Shown here piece after piece: positions 1 to 10,300 of a stretch of DNA of 64,000 bases. The notes below the pieces were generated by a model, which ran no database searches, was not told where the DNA came from, and was given only the letters and a program-made list of their open reading frames with translations. A program made the translations under genes and the position numbers. How positions within the stretch are numbered: the stretch's first letter is position 1; every line of letters starts with the position of its first letter. The DNA is taken from assembly GCF_019931215.1 (NCBI RefSeq), contig NZ_JAIOUB010000002.1, positions 186,001 through 250,000 on the forward strand. The letters run 5' to 3'. Source of the DNA: Alcanivorax limicola (GTDB lineage Bacteria > Pseudomonadota > Gammaproteobacteria > Pseudomonadales > Alcanivoracaceae).

Positions 1-898
1 TGCCGGACTGCCACACACGTCCGCCCTGGCCGAGGCCTTGCCCGAGCCGGCGGACAACTCCACCCACAACACCACCCACATCCGCCACATCGCGGTCGAG
101 AACAGCCGCGACCAGCGCAACAGCTACTTCATCGCCATGCTGACGCTGGCGCTGGAAAAGACCCGCGACAGCCATGGCGCCTTTACGCTCAGCGCCACCC
201 CGACACCCATGCCCCAGAGCCGCGCCCTCAGCGAGTTGGCCACCGGCCGCTCACTGGATGTTGTGTGGACCATGACCTCACAGGAGCGCGAAGCCGCGCT
301 GACGCCGATTCGCATTCCCCTGGCCCGCGGGCTCGGCGGCTATCGCCTGTTGCTGATCCGCAGTGACGACGCCCCGCGCTTTGCCGAGATCAACGATCTG
401 GCAGGGCTGCGACATATGCAGGCCGGGCAGGGACACGACTGGCCCGACACCGATATTCTTGCCGCCAATGGCATCCCGGTGCAGCGCGTTGCGGGCTATG
501 AGCCGCTGTTCTTGATGCTGCAGCAACGGCGCTTCGATTTTCTTCCCCGCATGCTCAACGAGCCCTGGCAGGAAGTGGCACAGCGGCCCGACATGAATCT
601 GATGGTCGAGCCTGAGCTACTGCTTTATTACCCCACCGCCACCTACTTCTTCGTCGCCCGGGATAACAGCGCACTCGCTGAACGTCTGACGGCAGGGCTG
701 GAGCGCGCGCTTGCCGACGGCAGCTTCATGCGGTTGTTCCACGAGCACCCGGTCAACCGGCAGGCACTGGCGCAAGCCAATCCGGGCCAGCGGCGCCTGC
801 TGGTGCTGGAAAATCCGCTGTTGCCGCCAGAGACACCGCTGGACGATCCACGGTTATGGTTCAGCACGGCGCACGGCCACCCGGCGGGCGCACCATGA
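1..898 (+). CDS. Periplasmic solute-binding-protein-like protein, 5' partial
   Basis: The reading frame is already open at base 2 and the first residues, ending in an ALA-E junction, look like the end of a signal peptide, so the true start lies upstream of the window. The TTG at 38 is probably internal. About 290 residues of mature protein are visible, with the alternating hydrophobic pattern and length of a type-2 periplasmic binding fold (as in amino-acid ABC receptors or transporter-less sensory binding proteins). No permease or ATPase gene is adjacent, so transport is unproven. It is followed by a 170-base gap and metX. The fold assignment is by general resemblance only. Confidence 0.6.
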   Translation, partial: AGLPHTSALAEALPEPADNSTHNTTHIRHIAVENSRDQRNSYFIAMLTLALEKTRDSHGAFTLSATPTPMPQSRALSELATGRSLDVVWTMTSQEREAALTPIRIPLARGLGGYRLLLIRSDDAPRFAEINDLAGLRHMQAGQGHDWPDTDILAANGIPVQRVAGYEPLFLMLQQRRFDFLPRMLNEPWQEVAQRPDMNLMVEPELLLYYPTATYFFVARDNSALAERLTAGLERALADGSFMRLFHEHPVNRQALAQANPGQRRLLVLENPLLPPETPLDDPRLWFSTAHGHPAGAP

Positions 899-1069
899 CA
901 CGGGGCGCGCCAGGCTGGCGCCCGAGATTGGCACCCGGCATTGATACTCGACATTGGCACTCTGCACGCGGGCGTGACATTCTCTGTGGCTGCATTGCAG
1001 CACTCCCGGGCGCTGTTTAGACTTGCGCTCTTTGCTGTTGCCTGACCGGACACACTTAACCGGATAACG

Positions 1070-2248
1070 ATGCCCGACACACCTGCACATGACACCCCTG
1101 CACACGACTCCGTTGGCCTGGTAAAGCCCTCCGTGATGCATTTTGACCAGCCTCTGGAGCTGGAATGCCGTCGCGTGCTGCCGGCCTACGACCTGATCTA
1201 TGAGACCTATGGCACCCTGAACACCGACGCGACCAACGCGGTGCTGATTTGCCATGCGCTCTCCGGGCATCACCATGCCGCCGGCTACCACAGCGAAGAG
1301 GATCGCAGACCCGGCTGGTGGGACGGCTGCATTGGCCCGGGAAAGCCCATTGATACCAACCGTTTCTTTGTGGTGTCACTGAACAATCTCGGTGGCTGCC
1401 ATGGCTCTACCGGCCCGGCCAGCATCAACCCGGAAACCGGCCAGCCCTGGGGGCCGGATTTCCCCATGGTCACGGTGAAGGACTGGGTCAACAGCCAGGC
1501 CCGCCTGGCGGATCGCCTCGGCATCCAGAAGTGGGCGGCGGTGATCGGCGGCAGCCTCGGCGGCATGCAGGCGCTGCAATGGTCCATTGATTACCCGGAG
1601 CGCATTGCCCATGCCGCCGTGATCGCCTCGGCGTCGAAATTGTCGGCCCAGAATATTGCGTTCAACGAAGTCGCCCGGCAATCCATTCTCACCGACCCGA
1701 ATTTCCATGGCGGCCACTATTATCTGCACGACACCTATCCCCGGCAGGGGCTGATTCTGGCGCGCATGGTCGGCCACATCACCTACCTGAGTGACGACGC
1801 CATGCGCGCCAAGTTTGGTCGCGACCTGCGCAGCGGTCGCTTCCATTTCGGTTTCGATGTCGAGTTCCAGGTGGAAAGTTATTTGCGTCATCAGGGCGAG
1901 ACGTTTTCGCGCAATTTCGACGCCAACACTTATCTGCTCATGACCAAGGCGCTGGATTATTTTGATCCGGCACGGGACTTTGACCATTCCCTTGAGCGCG
2001 CACTGGCACAGGCAACCTGCCCGTTCCTGGTGGTGTCGTTTACCTCGGACTGGCGTTTCGCACCGGAACGCTCGGAAGAGATCGTCAACGCGCTGGTGGC
2101 GGTGGGCCGCGATGTGAGCTACGCCGAAGTCGATACCGACAAGGGCCACGATGCCTTCCTGCTGGACATCCCGGAATATACCCGGCTGTTCGGCGCCTGG
2201 ATGCATCGTATTGCCAGCGACCTGGAGGCACGTCATGACCGCCGCTGA
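1070..2248 (+). CDS. metX: Homoserine O-acyltransferase MetX (probably O-succinyltransferase)
   Basis: This enzyme activates the homoserine hydroxyl group with an acyl-CoA in the methionine pathway, in the cytoplasm. The 392-residue alpha/beta-hydrolase protein shows the family's [12 protein letters not shown] and [12 protein letters not shown] motifs. Its nucleophile elbow GGSLGG places Ser162, and Asp327 (TSDWRF) with His360 (KGHDAF) completes the triad. The length is normal. Its stop overlaps the start of metW, and the metX-metW pair is conserved in pseudomonads and relatives. Known members use either acetyl- or succinyl-CoA. Linkage to metW in gammaproteobacteria favours succinyl, but that is inference. 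Confidence 0.95.
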   Translation: MPDTPAHDTPAHDSVGLVKPSVMHFDQPLELECRRVLPAYDLIYETYGTLNTDATNAVLICHALSGHHHAAGYHSEEDRRPGWWDGCIGPGKPIDTNRFFVVSLNNLGGCHGSTGPASINPETGQPWGPDFPMVTVKDWVNSQARLADRLGIQKWAAVIGGSLGGMQALQWSIDYPERIAHAAVIASASKLSAQNIAFNEVARQSILTDPNFHGGHYYLHDTYPRQGLILARMVGHITYLSDDAMRAKFGRDLRSGRFHFGFDVEFQVESYLRHQGETFSRNFDANTYLLMTKALDYFDPARDFDHSLERALAQATCPFLVVSFTSDWRFAPERSEEIVNALVAVGRDVSYAEVDTDKGHDAFLLDIPEYTRLFGAWMHRIASDLEARHDRR

Positions 2249-2867
2249 CACCTTGCCCGACACACGCGGTGAAACACTGCGCACCGACCTGTCGCTGATC
2301 CGCGAATGGATACCCCAGGGCGCGCGCGTGCTCGACCTGGGCTGCGGCGAGGGCCAGCTGCTGCAGAACCTGCGCGACACGCGCAACGTGCAGGGTTACG
2401 GCCTGGAAATTGATCAGGACAATATTGCCGGCTGTATTCGCCGTGGCGTAAACGTCATCGAGCAGGACATTGATGAAGGGCTGGGCAATATAGCGGATAA
2501 ACGTTTCGACTATGTGCTGATGACTCAGGCATTGCAGGCCGTGCAGCGTCCAGACCTGGTGCTTGCAGAAATGCTGCGCGTCGGCCGCGAGGCGATTGTC
2601 ACGTTCCCCAATTTCGGCCACTGGCGCGTGCGCGGTTATCTGTTTTTCAAAGGCCGCATGCCGGTATCCCGGCGCCTGCCTTATCAGTGGTATGACACGC
2701 CCAACATTCATCTGTGCACGGTCAACGATTTCGATGCGCATTGTCGCCAGCGGGGCTATCGCATTCTCGACCGGCTGGTGTTGAACAATGATCATGCCTC
2801 GGGCATTGGCACTCGCTTGTGGCCCAATGTGTTTGGCGAAATCGCCATTTACCGGGTGGCCTGCTGA
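2235..2867 (+). CDS. metW: Methionine biosynthesis protein MetW
   Basis: MetW is a class I methyltransferase-fold protein, reported in related bacteria to act with MetX. The start is the ATG at 2235, inside the end of metX (14-base overlap); the longer frame upstream only shadows metX. The SAM-binding motif [12 protein letters not shown] lies near residues 30-41, and the sequence [11 protein letters not shown] is characteristic of MetW. At 210 residues it has the family length. The TGA stop shares its last base with the rdgB ATG, so metX-metW-rdgB are translationally coupled. Confidence 0.95.
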   Translation: MTAADTLPDTRGETLRTDLSLIREWIPQGARVLDLGCGEGQLLQNLRDTRNVQGYGLEIDQDNIAGCIRRGVNVIEQDIDEGLGNIADKRFDYVLMTQALQAVQRPDLVLAEMLRVGREAIVTFPNFGHWRVRGYLFFKGRMPVSRRLPYQWYDTPNIHLCTVNDFDAHCRQRGYRILDRLVLNNDHASGIGTRLWPNVFGEIAIYRVAC

Positions 2868-3484
2868 TGGACATGGTGCTGGCGTCAGGCAATCAGAAAA
2901 AGCTGCGCGAACTGGCCGACATCCTGCAACCGCTGGGCATACGGCTGTTACCACAAAGCGAATTCGGGGTGCCGGAAGCCGACGAAACCGGCCTGACCTT
3001 TGTCGAGAACGCGATTATCAAAGCGCGTAACGCCGCAATGCATACCGGCCTGCCCGCCATCAGCGACGACTCCGGGCTGGAAGTCGATGCATTGAAAGGC
3101 GCGCCGGGGATCTATTCCGCACGCTTCGCCGGGCCGGATGCCTCGGATGCCGACAACAATGCTGAACTGGTGCGCCAGTTGCGTGCCTCGGTTAGCCAGG
3201 CCGATAGCACCGACACCTTCAGTGCACGCTACCAGTGCGTCATTGTTTTCATGCGTCACGCAGAAGACCCCGTGCCGATCATTTGCCAGGGGAGTTGGGA
3301 GGGTGCGATACACCTGACGCCGCAAGGTCATGGCGGCTTTGGTTACGATCCGCATTTCTTCGCCCATGGCGCCGGGTGCAGCGCCGCTGAAATGTCGGCA
3401 ACAGAAAAACATCGCCTCAGCCATCGCGGTAAAGCGCTCGCCGACTTCATGGCAGTTGCCCGCCAGCGCTTGCCTGTTCGCTGA
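2867..3484 (+). CDS. rdgB: dITP/XTP pyrophosphatase (RdgB/HAM1 family)
   Basis: This enzyme removes non-canonical purine nucleotides (dITP, XTP, ITP) by hydrolysis to the monophosphate and PPi, keeping them out of DNA and RNA. The 205-residue protein starts with the typical ASGNQKKLREL. It carries the SDDSGLEVDAL and GFGYDP signatures and ends with SHRGKAL. The start at ATG 2867 overlaps the metW stop by one base; an upstream in-frame start lies inside metW and is rejected. It is the third gene of the metX-metW-rdgB operon, an arrangement also known in pseudomonads. Confidence 0.95.
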   Translation: MDMVLASGNQKKLRELADILQPLGIRLLPQSEFGVPEADETGLTFVENAIIKARNAAMHTGLPAISDDSGLEVDALKGAPGIYSARFAGPDASDADNNAELVRQLRASVSQADSTDTFSARYQCVIVFMRHAEDPVPIICQGSWEGAIHLTPQGHGGFGYDPHFFAHGAGCSAAEMSATEKHRLSHRGKALADFMAVARQRLPVR

Positions 3485-3638
3485 AATCAGGTCAGGAACC
3501 GCGAAAGAACTACAAATTAGTGTTAAACCTCTGCCAAAAGGCAGACTCGCCCCTCACATTCTTCACGAATAACCAGTAGGCTCTGCCTTGTCACATGTCA
3601 GCAGCGCCTGACATCTCAGTCACATGGAGGAGATATTC

Positions 3639-3884
3639 ATGAAGAAGATGCATATTGCCGGTTTTGCTCTGGTTTCCCTTTTCGCCCTGTCTGCCTGCGG
3701 CGATCCCGGCCCCGGCGAGCAAGCTGGCGAAGCCTTTGATGACGGCATGGATCGCGTGGAAGACGGCTATGATTCCCTGATGGGCAACGACGGCCCGATG
3801 GAAGAAGCAGGCCGCAGTGCCGATGAAGCCTACGAGGATACCCGTGATGCTGCGGAAGACACCTACGAGGACATGGCTAACTGA
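3639..3884 (+). CDS. Small acidic lipoprotein
   Basis: An 81-residue protein starts at ATG 3639, behind a strong GGAGGAGA ribosome site. The N-terminus MKKMHIAGFALVSLFALSAC is a lipoprotein signal with lipobox LSAC. The mature part is very rich in Asp and Glu and is predicted to be mostly disordered or helical, with a repeated EDxYxD/E pattern. It has no recognised domain. It stands alone, with its own 150-base leader and a strong downstream terminator. Outer-membrane or periplasmic anchoring is inferred from the lipobox. Confidence 0.8.
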   Translation: MKKMHIAGFALVSLFALSACGDPGPGEQAGEAFDDGMDRVEDGYDSLMGNDGPMEEAGRSADEAYEDTRDAAEDTYEDMAN

Positions 3885-3921
3885 GGTCCATAACGCACGC
3901 GTTGCGACCCAGGCAGTAACG

Positions 3922-3952
3922 AAAAGGGTGGCCAGCTGGCCACCCTTTTTTT
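3922..3952 (+). terminator. Rho-independent terminator after the small lipoprotein gene
   Basis: AAGGGTGGCC and GGCCACCCTT form a perfect stem around AGCT, preceded by A-residues and followed by a run of seven T. It lies 38 bases after the lipoprotein stop. The A-tract on the left makes it potentially bidirectional. Confidence 0.92.
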
Positions 3953-4093
3953 ATGCCTGCCCCGGGCCTGCTTTGTGCCTGCTGCTTTAGTGCCTGCTTT
4001 AGTGCCTGCGTCAGTCCCCGCGAACAGCTTGCCACCCGCTGCCCGGCATTGGCTGCTACACTTGCCGTCCGGATCATCAGCCCCTGGCCCGTT

Positions 4094-5245
4094 ATGCCCC
4101 TGCCCCCTCTGTCACTCTATATCCACTTGCCCTGGTGCGTGCGCAAATGCCCCTACTGCGACTTCAATTCCCATGAGCGCAGCGGCGCGCTGCCCGAAGC
4201 CGCTTATCTGAGCGCACTGCTGGCGGATCTGGAGCAGGAACTGCCGGACGTGCAGCAGCGCGAGATCACCAGCATTTTCTTCGGTGGCGGCACGCCGAGC
4301 CTGCTGTCACCGGATTTCTATCACCGCCTGCTGAGCACCCTGGCGCAGCGCCTGACCCTGGCACCAGACTGCGAAATCACCCTGGAAGCCAACCCCGGCA
4401 CGGTGGAGCAAGATCGCTTCAACGGTTTTCGCCAGGCTGGCATCAATCGTCTCTCCATCGGCGTGCAGAGTTTCCATGACGGCCATCTGCGCGCGCTGGG
4501 CCGTATCCACGGCGGTGCCGAAGCACTGCGGGCGGCAGAGCAAGCGCGCCGCGCCGGGTTCGATAACCTCAATCTGGATCTGATGCACGCCCTGCCGGGA
4601 CAGTCACCCGATGAGGCGTTGGCGGACCTGCGCCAGGCCATCGCGCTCGCACCAACGCACATCAGTTGGTACGAACTGACTATCGAGCCCAACACGGCGT
4701 TCTTTCGGGCGCCCCCCGTTCAGCCCGACGGCGACAGCATGGCCGACACCGAAGCCGCCGGTTTTGCCCTGCTGTCGGCAGCCGGCTATGGCCGCTACGA
4801 AGTCTCAGCGTTCGCCCGGGCCGGACAGCAATGCCGACACAACCTCAACTACTGGGCCTTCGGTGACTACCTGGCTCTGGGCGCCGGCGGCCATGGCAAG
4901 GTGACCCGGGATACCCCCGAGGGCCGGCAACTGGTGCGTTATCGCAAGACCCGTATGCCCGCGGACTATCTTGCCGAGGGCGGCACGGCGCGGCGCGGTA
5001 CCGCGATCGTCGCCACCGACGAGCTTGCGGGTGAGTTCATGATGAACGCGCTGCGATTGGTGAACGGCGTCAACGCCGCGACATTCAGCGCCCGCACCGG
5101 CTTGCCCCTGAGCACCCTGGCAGCCCCCCTCGACAAGGCGCGCCAACAAGGTCTGCTGGTGGACCATCCCGATCAGCTGATGTGCACACCGCTCGGGCTG
5201 GCGCACCTGAATCACACCATCAGCCTGTTTATGCCCGGCCACTGA
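4094..5245 (+). CDS. hemW: HemW, heme chaperone of the radical SAM family (formerly annotated as HemN-like)
   Basis: A 383-residue radical SAM protein with the cluster motif CVRKCPYC (Cys15, Cys19, Cys22), the FFGGGTPSLL motif and the C-terminal HemW domain. HemW binds heme and delivers it to target proteins such as respiratory enzymes. It lacks the extra N-terminal Cys and substrate residues of true coproporphyrinogen dehydrogenase HemN. The start at ATG 4094 is chosen because homology begins there. The upstream in-frame extension is a low-complexity GTGCCTGCTTTA-type repeat. Its location after rdgB matches pseudomonads. Confidence 0.92.
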   Translation: MPLPPLSLYIHLPWCVRKCPYCDFNSHERSGALPEAAYLSALLADLEQELPDVQQREITSIFFGGGTPSLLSPDFYHRLLSTLAQRLTLAPDCEITLEANPGTVEQDRFNGFRQAGINRLSIGVQSFHDGHLRALGRIHGGAEALRAAEQARRAGFDNLNLDLMHALPGQSPDEALADLRQAIALAPTHISWYELTIEPNTAFFRAPPVQPDGDSMADTEAAGFALLSAAGYGRYEVSAFARAGQQCRHNLNYWAFGDYLALGAGGHGKVTRDTPEGRQLVRYRKTRMPADYLAEGGTARRGTAIVATDELAGEFMMNALRLVNGVNAATFSARTGLPLSTLAAPLDKARQQGLLVDHPDQLMCTPLGLAHLNHTISLFMPGH

Positions 5246-5392
5246 GCCGCACACCGAACCCGCCCCTTCACGCGCTACTGCCAGCATCTGTCACGATCTT
5301 CTGCCAATGTCCCGGCCATAGCCCGATACTGCGCATTTTTACAATACGGCTCTCGCTCGCTCAGTCATCCTGACTGGCTATCTGAGCGACTC

Positions 5393-5421
5393 TTGCTCAT
5401 AAAGTGAATCATATTCATAAT
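5393..5421 (+). promoter_or_regulatory. Promoter with overlapping TetR-type operator for the efflux operon
   Basis: TTGCTC (5393-5398) and CATAAT (5416-5421) are separated by 17 bases. A perfect inverted repeat, TGAAT-CAT-ATTCA (5405-5417), sits in the spacer and touches the -10 box, a classic autorepressor position for the TetR gene that starts 47 bases further on. A second dyad (CAGTCA-TCC-TGACTG) lies upstream at about 5361-5375. Binding is inferred from position and symmetry. Confidence 0.6.
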
Positions 5422-5463
5422 TTAGTCCGAATTCGCAACCATACTCAACCCATCGCCGGAGAC

Positions 5464-6240
5464 ATGTCATCCATGGGGACCCGGGAAAGACGCCTGCGTG
5501 AACTCGCGGAACGAGAGCAGCTGTTTCTCGACGCTGCCCGAGAACAGATTAGTGGCCAGGGCCTGCTGACCCTGCAGATGGCCAAAGTGGCGCGCTCCTG
5601 TGACTACGCCACCGGCACCCTGTACCAGCATTTCTCCTCGAAAGAGGATCTGTTGCTGGCGATCTGCGCCGACCAGGCTGAGAAACGGGTCGCCACCATG
5701 GCACGGGCCGCACACTGGGATGCACCGTCCCGGGATCGCATGTTTGCGCTGATGGTGGCTGACATGCTGTTTGCCGAACGGCACCCGGATCATTACCGTC
5801 TGACCCAGTACGTGTTTACCGAGGCGGTGTGGGGTTCTGCCTCCCAGCGCCGACGAGACGCGGTCATCGAGGCACACCGTCCGATTGGCGATCTGGTCTC
5901 GCGCATTGTCAGCGACGGCATCGACGCCGGGGATGTGGACAGCCGCGGCCGCTATCCTCTGGAGCTGGCATTGGGACAATACGCCATGACCATTGGCATG
6001 CATCACATGGTTCACGCGGAAGGCGTGCTGGACAAGAACGATATACGTGACCCGTACCGGCTGTTGCTGTGCCACGGCACCGCGCAGCTCAACGGACTGA
6101 ACTGGCAACCTCTGCTGGATCCGTTCGACGACGTGGCACTGGACGCACTGGTGTCACGCATCTGTTCCACCCTGTTTGATGATTTCCGACCGGCCGTAGC
6201 CGCTCGGGCAGCTCAACCCATTGAGGGCGCATCGCAATGA
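5464..6240 (+). CDS. TetR-family repressor of the adjacent RND efflux operon
   Basis: A 258-residue protein whose N-terminal third is a TetR helix-turn-helix, including YATGTLYQHFSSKEDLLLAI near residues 50-70. The remainder is the ligand-binding/dimer domain. The start at ATG 5464 has GGAGA just upstream; the longer frame from 5404 would run into the promoter. The stop overlaps the start of the membrane fusion protein gene by four bases, so regulator and pump are one transcript. It probably represses its own operon through the TGAAT-N3-ATTCA dyad. The inducer is unknown. Confidence 0.88.
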   Translation: MSSMGTRERRLRELAEREQLFLDAAREQISGQGLLTLQMAKVARSCDYATGTLYQHFSSKEDLLLAICADQAEKRVATMARAAHWDAPSRDRMFALMVADMLFAERHPDHYRLTQYVFTEAVWGSASQRRRDAVIEAHRPIGDLVSRIVSDGIDAGDVDSRGRYPLELALGQYAMTIGMHHMVHAEGVLDKNDIRDPYRLLLCHGTAQLNGLNWQPLLDPFDDVALDALVSRICSTLFDDFRPAVAARAAQPIEGASQ

Positions 6241-7367
6241 ACAAGAAAATGTTTCTGGTCCTGCTGGCCTGTTTCGTGGTTTTTGGCCTGGTGTTCGGCA
6301 TCCAGGCGGTCATGCGCATTGGCATGAACCAGTTCTTTGACAGCATGCCGATGCCAGCCGCCAGCATCACGGTGGCTGAGGCAGAGGACGCGAGCTGGGC
6401 ACGGGGCATCAGTGCCGTGGGCACAGCGCGGGCCGTCAACGGCACTCAGCTGACCACGGAATCTGCCGGCATCGTCACCGAAATACGATTCAATTCCGGC
6501 GATATGGTTGAAAAAGGTGACATTCTGCTGAAGCTGGATGACGCCACCGACCGCGCCGAATTGCAGTCCCTGCGAGCCGCGGCCGAGCTGGCGCGGCTGG
6601 AACTGGACCGCAGCAAGCGGCTGAACCAGCAGGGCAGCATTTCCAAGGCGGAACTGGATCGCTCCCAGAGTCAGGCGGATCAGGCCAGCGGCGCCCTCAA
6701 CGCCCAGCAGGCCCGGGTCAACCAGAAGACCATTCGCGCGCCCTTCTCCGGCCAGCTGGGCATTCGCCAGGTCGATCTGGGCGAATACCTGTCACCGGGC
6801 ACCCCGGTGGTGAGCCTGCAACAGCTTGATCCGGTGTACATCGAATTCAGCCTGCCCGAGCAACGACTGGCCAGCATTCAGCTGGAAATGGATATCGAGG
6901 CCACCGTCGACGCCTGGCCCGGTGAGCGCTTCAGCGGCCAGATCACCGCCATGGAACCGGGCATCAATCCGGGCACCCGCAACTTCACCATCCAGGCAAC
7001 GCTGGACAACCCGGACAACAAACTGCGCGCGGGCATGTTCGCCCGGGTCAACATTGATCTCGGCGATGCCGAAGCGCTGCTGGCCATTCCGCAGACCGCC
7101 GTCAGCTACAACCCCTACGGCAACGCCGTGTTTGTGGTGATTGAGGGCGAGGCAGACGAGAACGGCGAACCCAGCCTCACGGTGAGCCGCCGCTTCGTGC
7201 GTACGGGACGTACCCTCGGCGATATGGTGGCCATCACCGAAGGCCTGGAAGCCGGCGACCGGGTGGCCACATCCGGCCTGCTCAAGCTGAGCAACAACGC
7301 CAGCGTGATCATCAGCGACGAAGCCGCACCGCAGGCCGATACCGCACCGACGCCTGACAACACCTGA
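6237..7367 (+). CDS. RND efflux periplasmic adaptor (membrane fusion protein)
   Basis: A 376-residue HlyD/AcrA-type adaptor. It has an N-terminal membrane anchor (residues 5-25), a split lipoyl/barrel-sandwich domain, a helical hairpin (about 100-160) with the KTIRAPFSGQLGIRQVDLGE motif, and a beta-barrel domain. It bridges the inner-membrane pump and an outer-membrane channel. It has a four-base overlap with the TetR gene and a 21-base gap to the pump gene. No outer-membrane factor gene is next to it, so a channel encoded elsewhere must be used. Confidence 0.92.
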   Translation: MNKKMFLVLLACFVVFGLVFGIQAVMRIGMNQFFDSMPMPAASITVAEAEDASWARGISAVGTARAVNGTQLTTESAGIVTEIRFNSGDMVEKGDILLKLDDATDRAELQSLRAAAELARLELDRSKRLNQQGSISKAELDRSQSQADQASGALNAQQARVNQKTIRAPFSGQLGIRQVDLGEYLSPGTPVVSLQQLDPVYIEFSLPEQRLASIQLEMDIEATVDAWPGERFSGQITAMEPGINPGTRNFTIQATLDNPDNKLRAGMFARVNIDLGDAEALLAIPQTAVSYNPYGNAVFVVIEGEADENGEPSLTVSRRFVRTGRTLGDMVAITEGLEAGDRVATSGLLKLSNNASVIISDEAAPQADTAPTPDNT

Positions 7368-7388
7368 TCAGCACCGGGATAACGACAC

Positions 7389-10300
7389 ATGAAATTTACC
7401 GACATCTTTATCCGCAAGCCGGTGCTGGCCAGTGTGGTCAGCCTGTTCATCTTCCTGCTCGGCGTGCGCGCCGCGATGGAGCTGAACGTACGCCAGTATC
7501 CGGAATTGCAGAATGCGGTGATCAGTGTAACCACCGCCTACATTGGCGCCGACGCCGACCTGATCCAGGGCTTCATCACCGCGCCCCTGGAACGGGAAAT
7601 CGCCACGGCGGACGGCATTGATTACATCACCTCCAGCAGCTTCGGCGGCGTCTCCAGCATCCAGGCATTCCTGCGCCTGGATGCCAACCCCAACGAAGTG
7701 CTGACCCAGGTGGCCGCCAAGGTCAACAAGCTGCGCGGCGAGTTGCCGGCGGAATCGGAAGACCCTGTGGTCGAGCTCGCGGAAGGCGATGCCACAGCTG
7801 CCATGTATCTGGCGTTCTACAGCGAGATTCTCGACAACAACCAGATCACCGACTATCTGGTGCGGGTCGTAGAGCCGTTGCTGTCCACGGTGCCCGGCGT
7901 ACAGCGCGCTGAAATCCTCGGCGGCCGCACCTTCGCCATGCGCATCTGGCTCAAGCCGGAGCGCATGACGGCACTGGGCGTCACGGCCAGTGATGTGTTC
8001 GGCGCCCTGCAGGCCAACAACGTGCTCTCCGCCGTGGGCTCCACCAAGGGCGCCATGGTCAGTGTCGACCTGACAGCACAGACCGATCTGCAGACGGCGG
8101 CGGAATTCGAGCAACTGATCGTGCGCGAAGAAGGCGGTGCCATCATCCGCCTGGACGACATCGCCGACATCGAGCTGGGCGCAGAAAGTTATGCCACCAC
8201 CGTGACGTTCGGCGACCAGGCCGCCACGTTTATCGGCATCGAAGTCGCGCCTGACGCCAACGCCCTGGACGTCATCCAGGCGGTGCGCGAGGTCTGGGAT
8301 ACCGACATCATTCCCGAGCTGCCCGACGGCCTGTCCGGTGATATTCCCTACGACTCCACGGAATACATCCAGAGCGCCATCAGTGAGGTACTGACCACTA
8401 TTGTCGAGGCGGTCATCATCGTCATCGTGGTGATCTTCCTGTTCCTGGGGTCACTGCGTTCAGTAATCATTCCCACTGTAGCCGTTCCGTTGTCCATGGT
8501 CGGCGCCATGTTCCTGATGCTGCTGATGGGCTTCTCGATCAACCTGCTGACGCTGCTGGCGATGGTGCTGGCGATCGGCATCGTGGTGGATGATGCGATC
8601 ATCGTGCTGGAGAATATTCACCGGCATGTTGAGGAGGGGATGCAACCCTACGACGCAGCGATCCAGGGTGCCCGCGAACTGGCCTGGCCGGTGGTCGCCA
8701 TGACCACCACCCTGGTCGCGGTGTACCTGCCCATCGGGTTTATCGGCGGCCTCAGCGGCACCCTGTTTGTGGAATTTGCCTTCACCCTGGCTGGCGCCGT
8801 GCTGCTCTCCGGGATTGTGGCGCTGACACTGTCGCCGATGCTGTGCAGCAAATTGCTCAAGCCCCACAACGAAAACGGCGGCGGCAAGCTCGAGAAATAC
8901 CTGGACGGCAAGTTCGAATCCCTGCGGCTGTCCTACCGCAACGGCCTGCACACCATGCTCAATGACAAGCTCGTTGTTGCGGTATTCGGCGCCATTGCAC
9001 TGGGTTCCTGTTACTTCCTGTTTGTCAGCCTGCCGGAAGAACTGGCGCCGGAGGAAGATCAGGGCTTCATTCTCGCGTTCGCGGAATCTGACCCTTACAC
9101 CACGATGGAATACTTCCAGCAGAATACCGACGCCCTGCGCCGACAAGTGCAGGAGCTGCCGGAAATGGACAAGGTATTCCTGATCAACGGTTTTGGCGGC
9201 GGCAGCTCCGGCAGCACCAGCGACGGCCTGGCCGGCATGGTGCTCAAGCCCTGGGACCAGCGCGAGCGCAGCACCAAGCAAGTGCTGGAGCAGGACATCA
9301 ACAACATGATCGGCACCATCCCCGGGCTGCAGCTGGCAGCGTTCCAGCCACCGCCGCTGCCCAGCGGGGGCGGCGGCGGCTTCCCGGTGGAGTTCGTGAT
9401 CGGCACCACGCAGCCTATCGCTGCGGCCAGTGAGCTGGTGCAGCAGATCGTCGGCAAGGGGTATGAAAGTGGCAAGTTCATCTTTCTCAACACCGACCTG
9501 AAGATCGACAAGCCGCGTGCGGAAATCGTCATCGACCGGGACAAGGCCGCCGCCCTGGGGATCGACATGCGCAGCCTGAACCAGGACATGTCCGGGATGC
9601 TGGCCGGTGGCTTTGCCAACCGCTTCGCGCTGGAGAATCGCTCCTACAAAGTGATTCCCCAGGTGCAGCGTGCCGACCGCCTGAACCCGGATCAGATCCT
9701 GGAGTACTACACCCGCACCCGCAGCGGCGAGCTGGTGCAGCTGTCAACTTTTGCGACACTCAAGCACACGGTGCAGCCGCAGCAGTTGAACCGCTTCCAG
9801 CAGCTCAACAGCATCACCATATCGGCCGTGCCCCGGCCAGGCGTCTCGCTGGGTGAGGCACTGGGCGTGCTCGAGAGCGCCGCCTCGGAAATCCTGCCCC
9901 AGGGCTACCGCACCGACTATGCGGGGCAGTCCCGGCAATTCCGCACCGAAGGTTCGCAGCTGATCCTGACGTTCTTCTTCGCACTGGTGATCATCTATCT
10001 GGTGCTGGCGGCTCAGTTCGAATCATGGCGCGATCCGCTGGTGATGCTGGTGTCGGTACCGATGTCGGTGTGTGGCGCCTTGCTGTGCATGGCGATCCTC
10101 AACATCATCAGTGGCTTTGCCCAGATGGGCGGGCTCTACTGGCCCACCGCCTCCATGAACATCTATACCCAGGTGGGCCTGGTAACGCTGATCGGTGTGA
10201 TTTCCAAGCACGGCATCCTGATCGTGGAGTTTGCCAACTCGCTCCAGGAGCAGGGCCTGAGCAAGCGCCGCGCCATCGAGGAAGCCACCTCCATTCGTCT

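Noticed and set aside
3953-4093. N-terminal extension of HemW
   Set aside because: The extension is Cys/Ala-rich translation of a GTGCCTGCTTTA-like repeat just after a terminator. Homology begins at ATG 4094.
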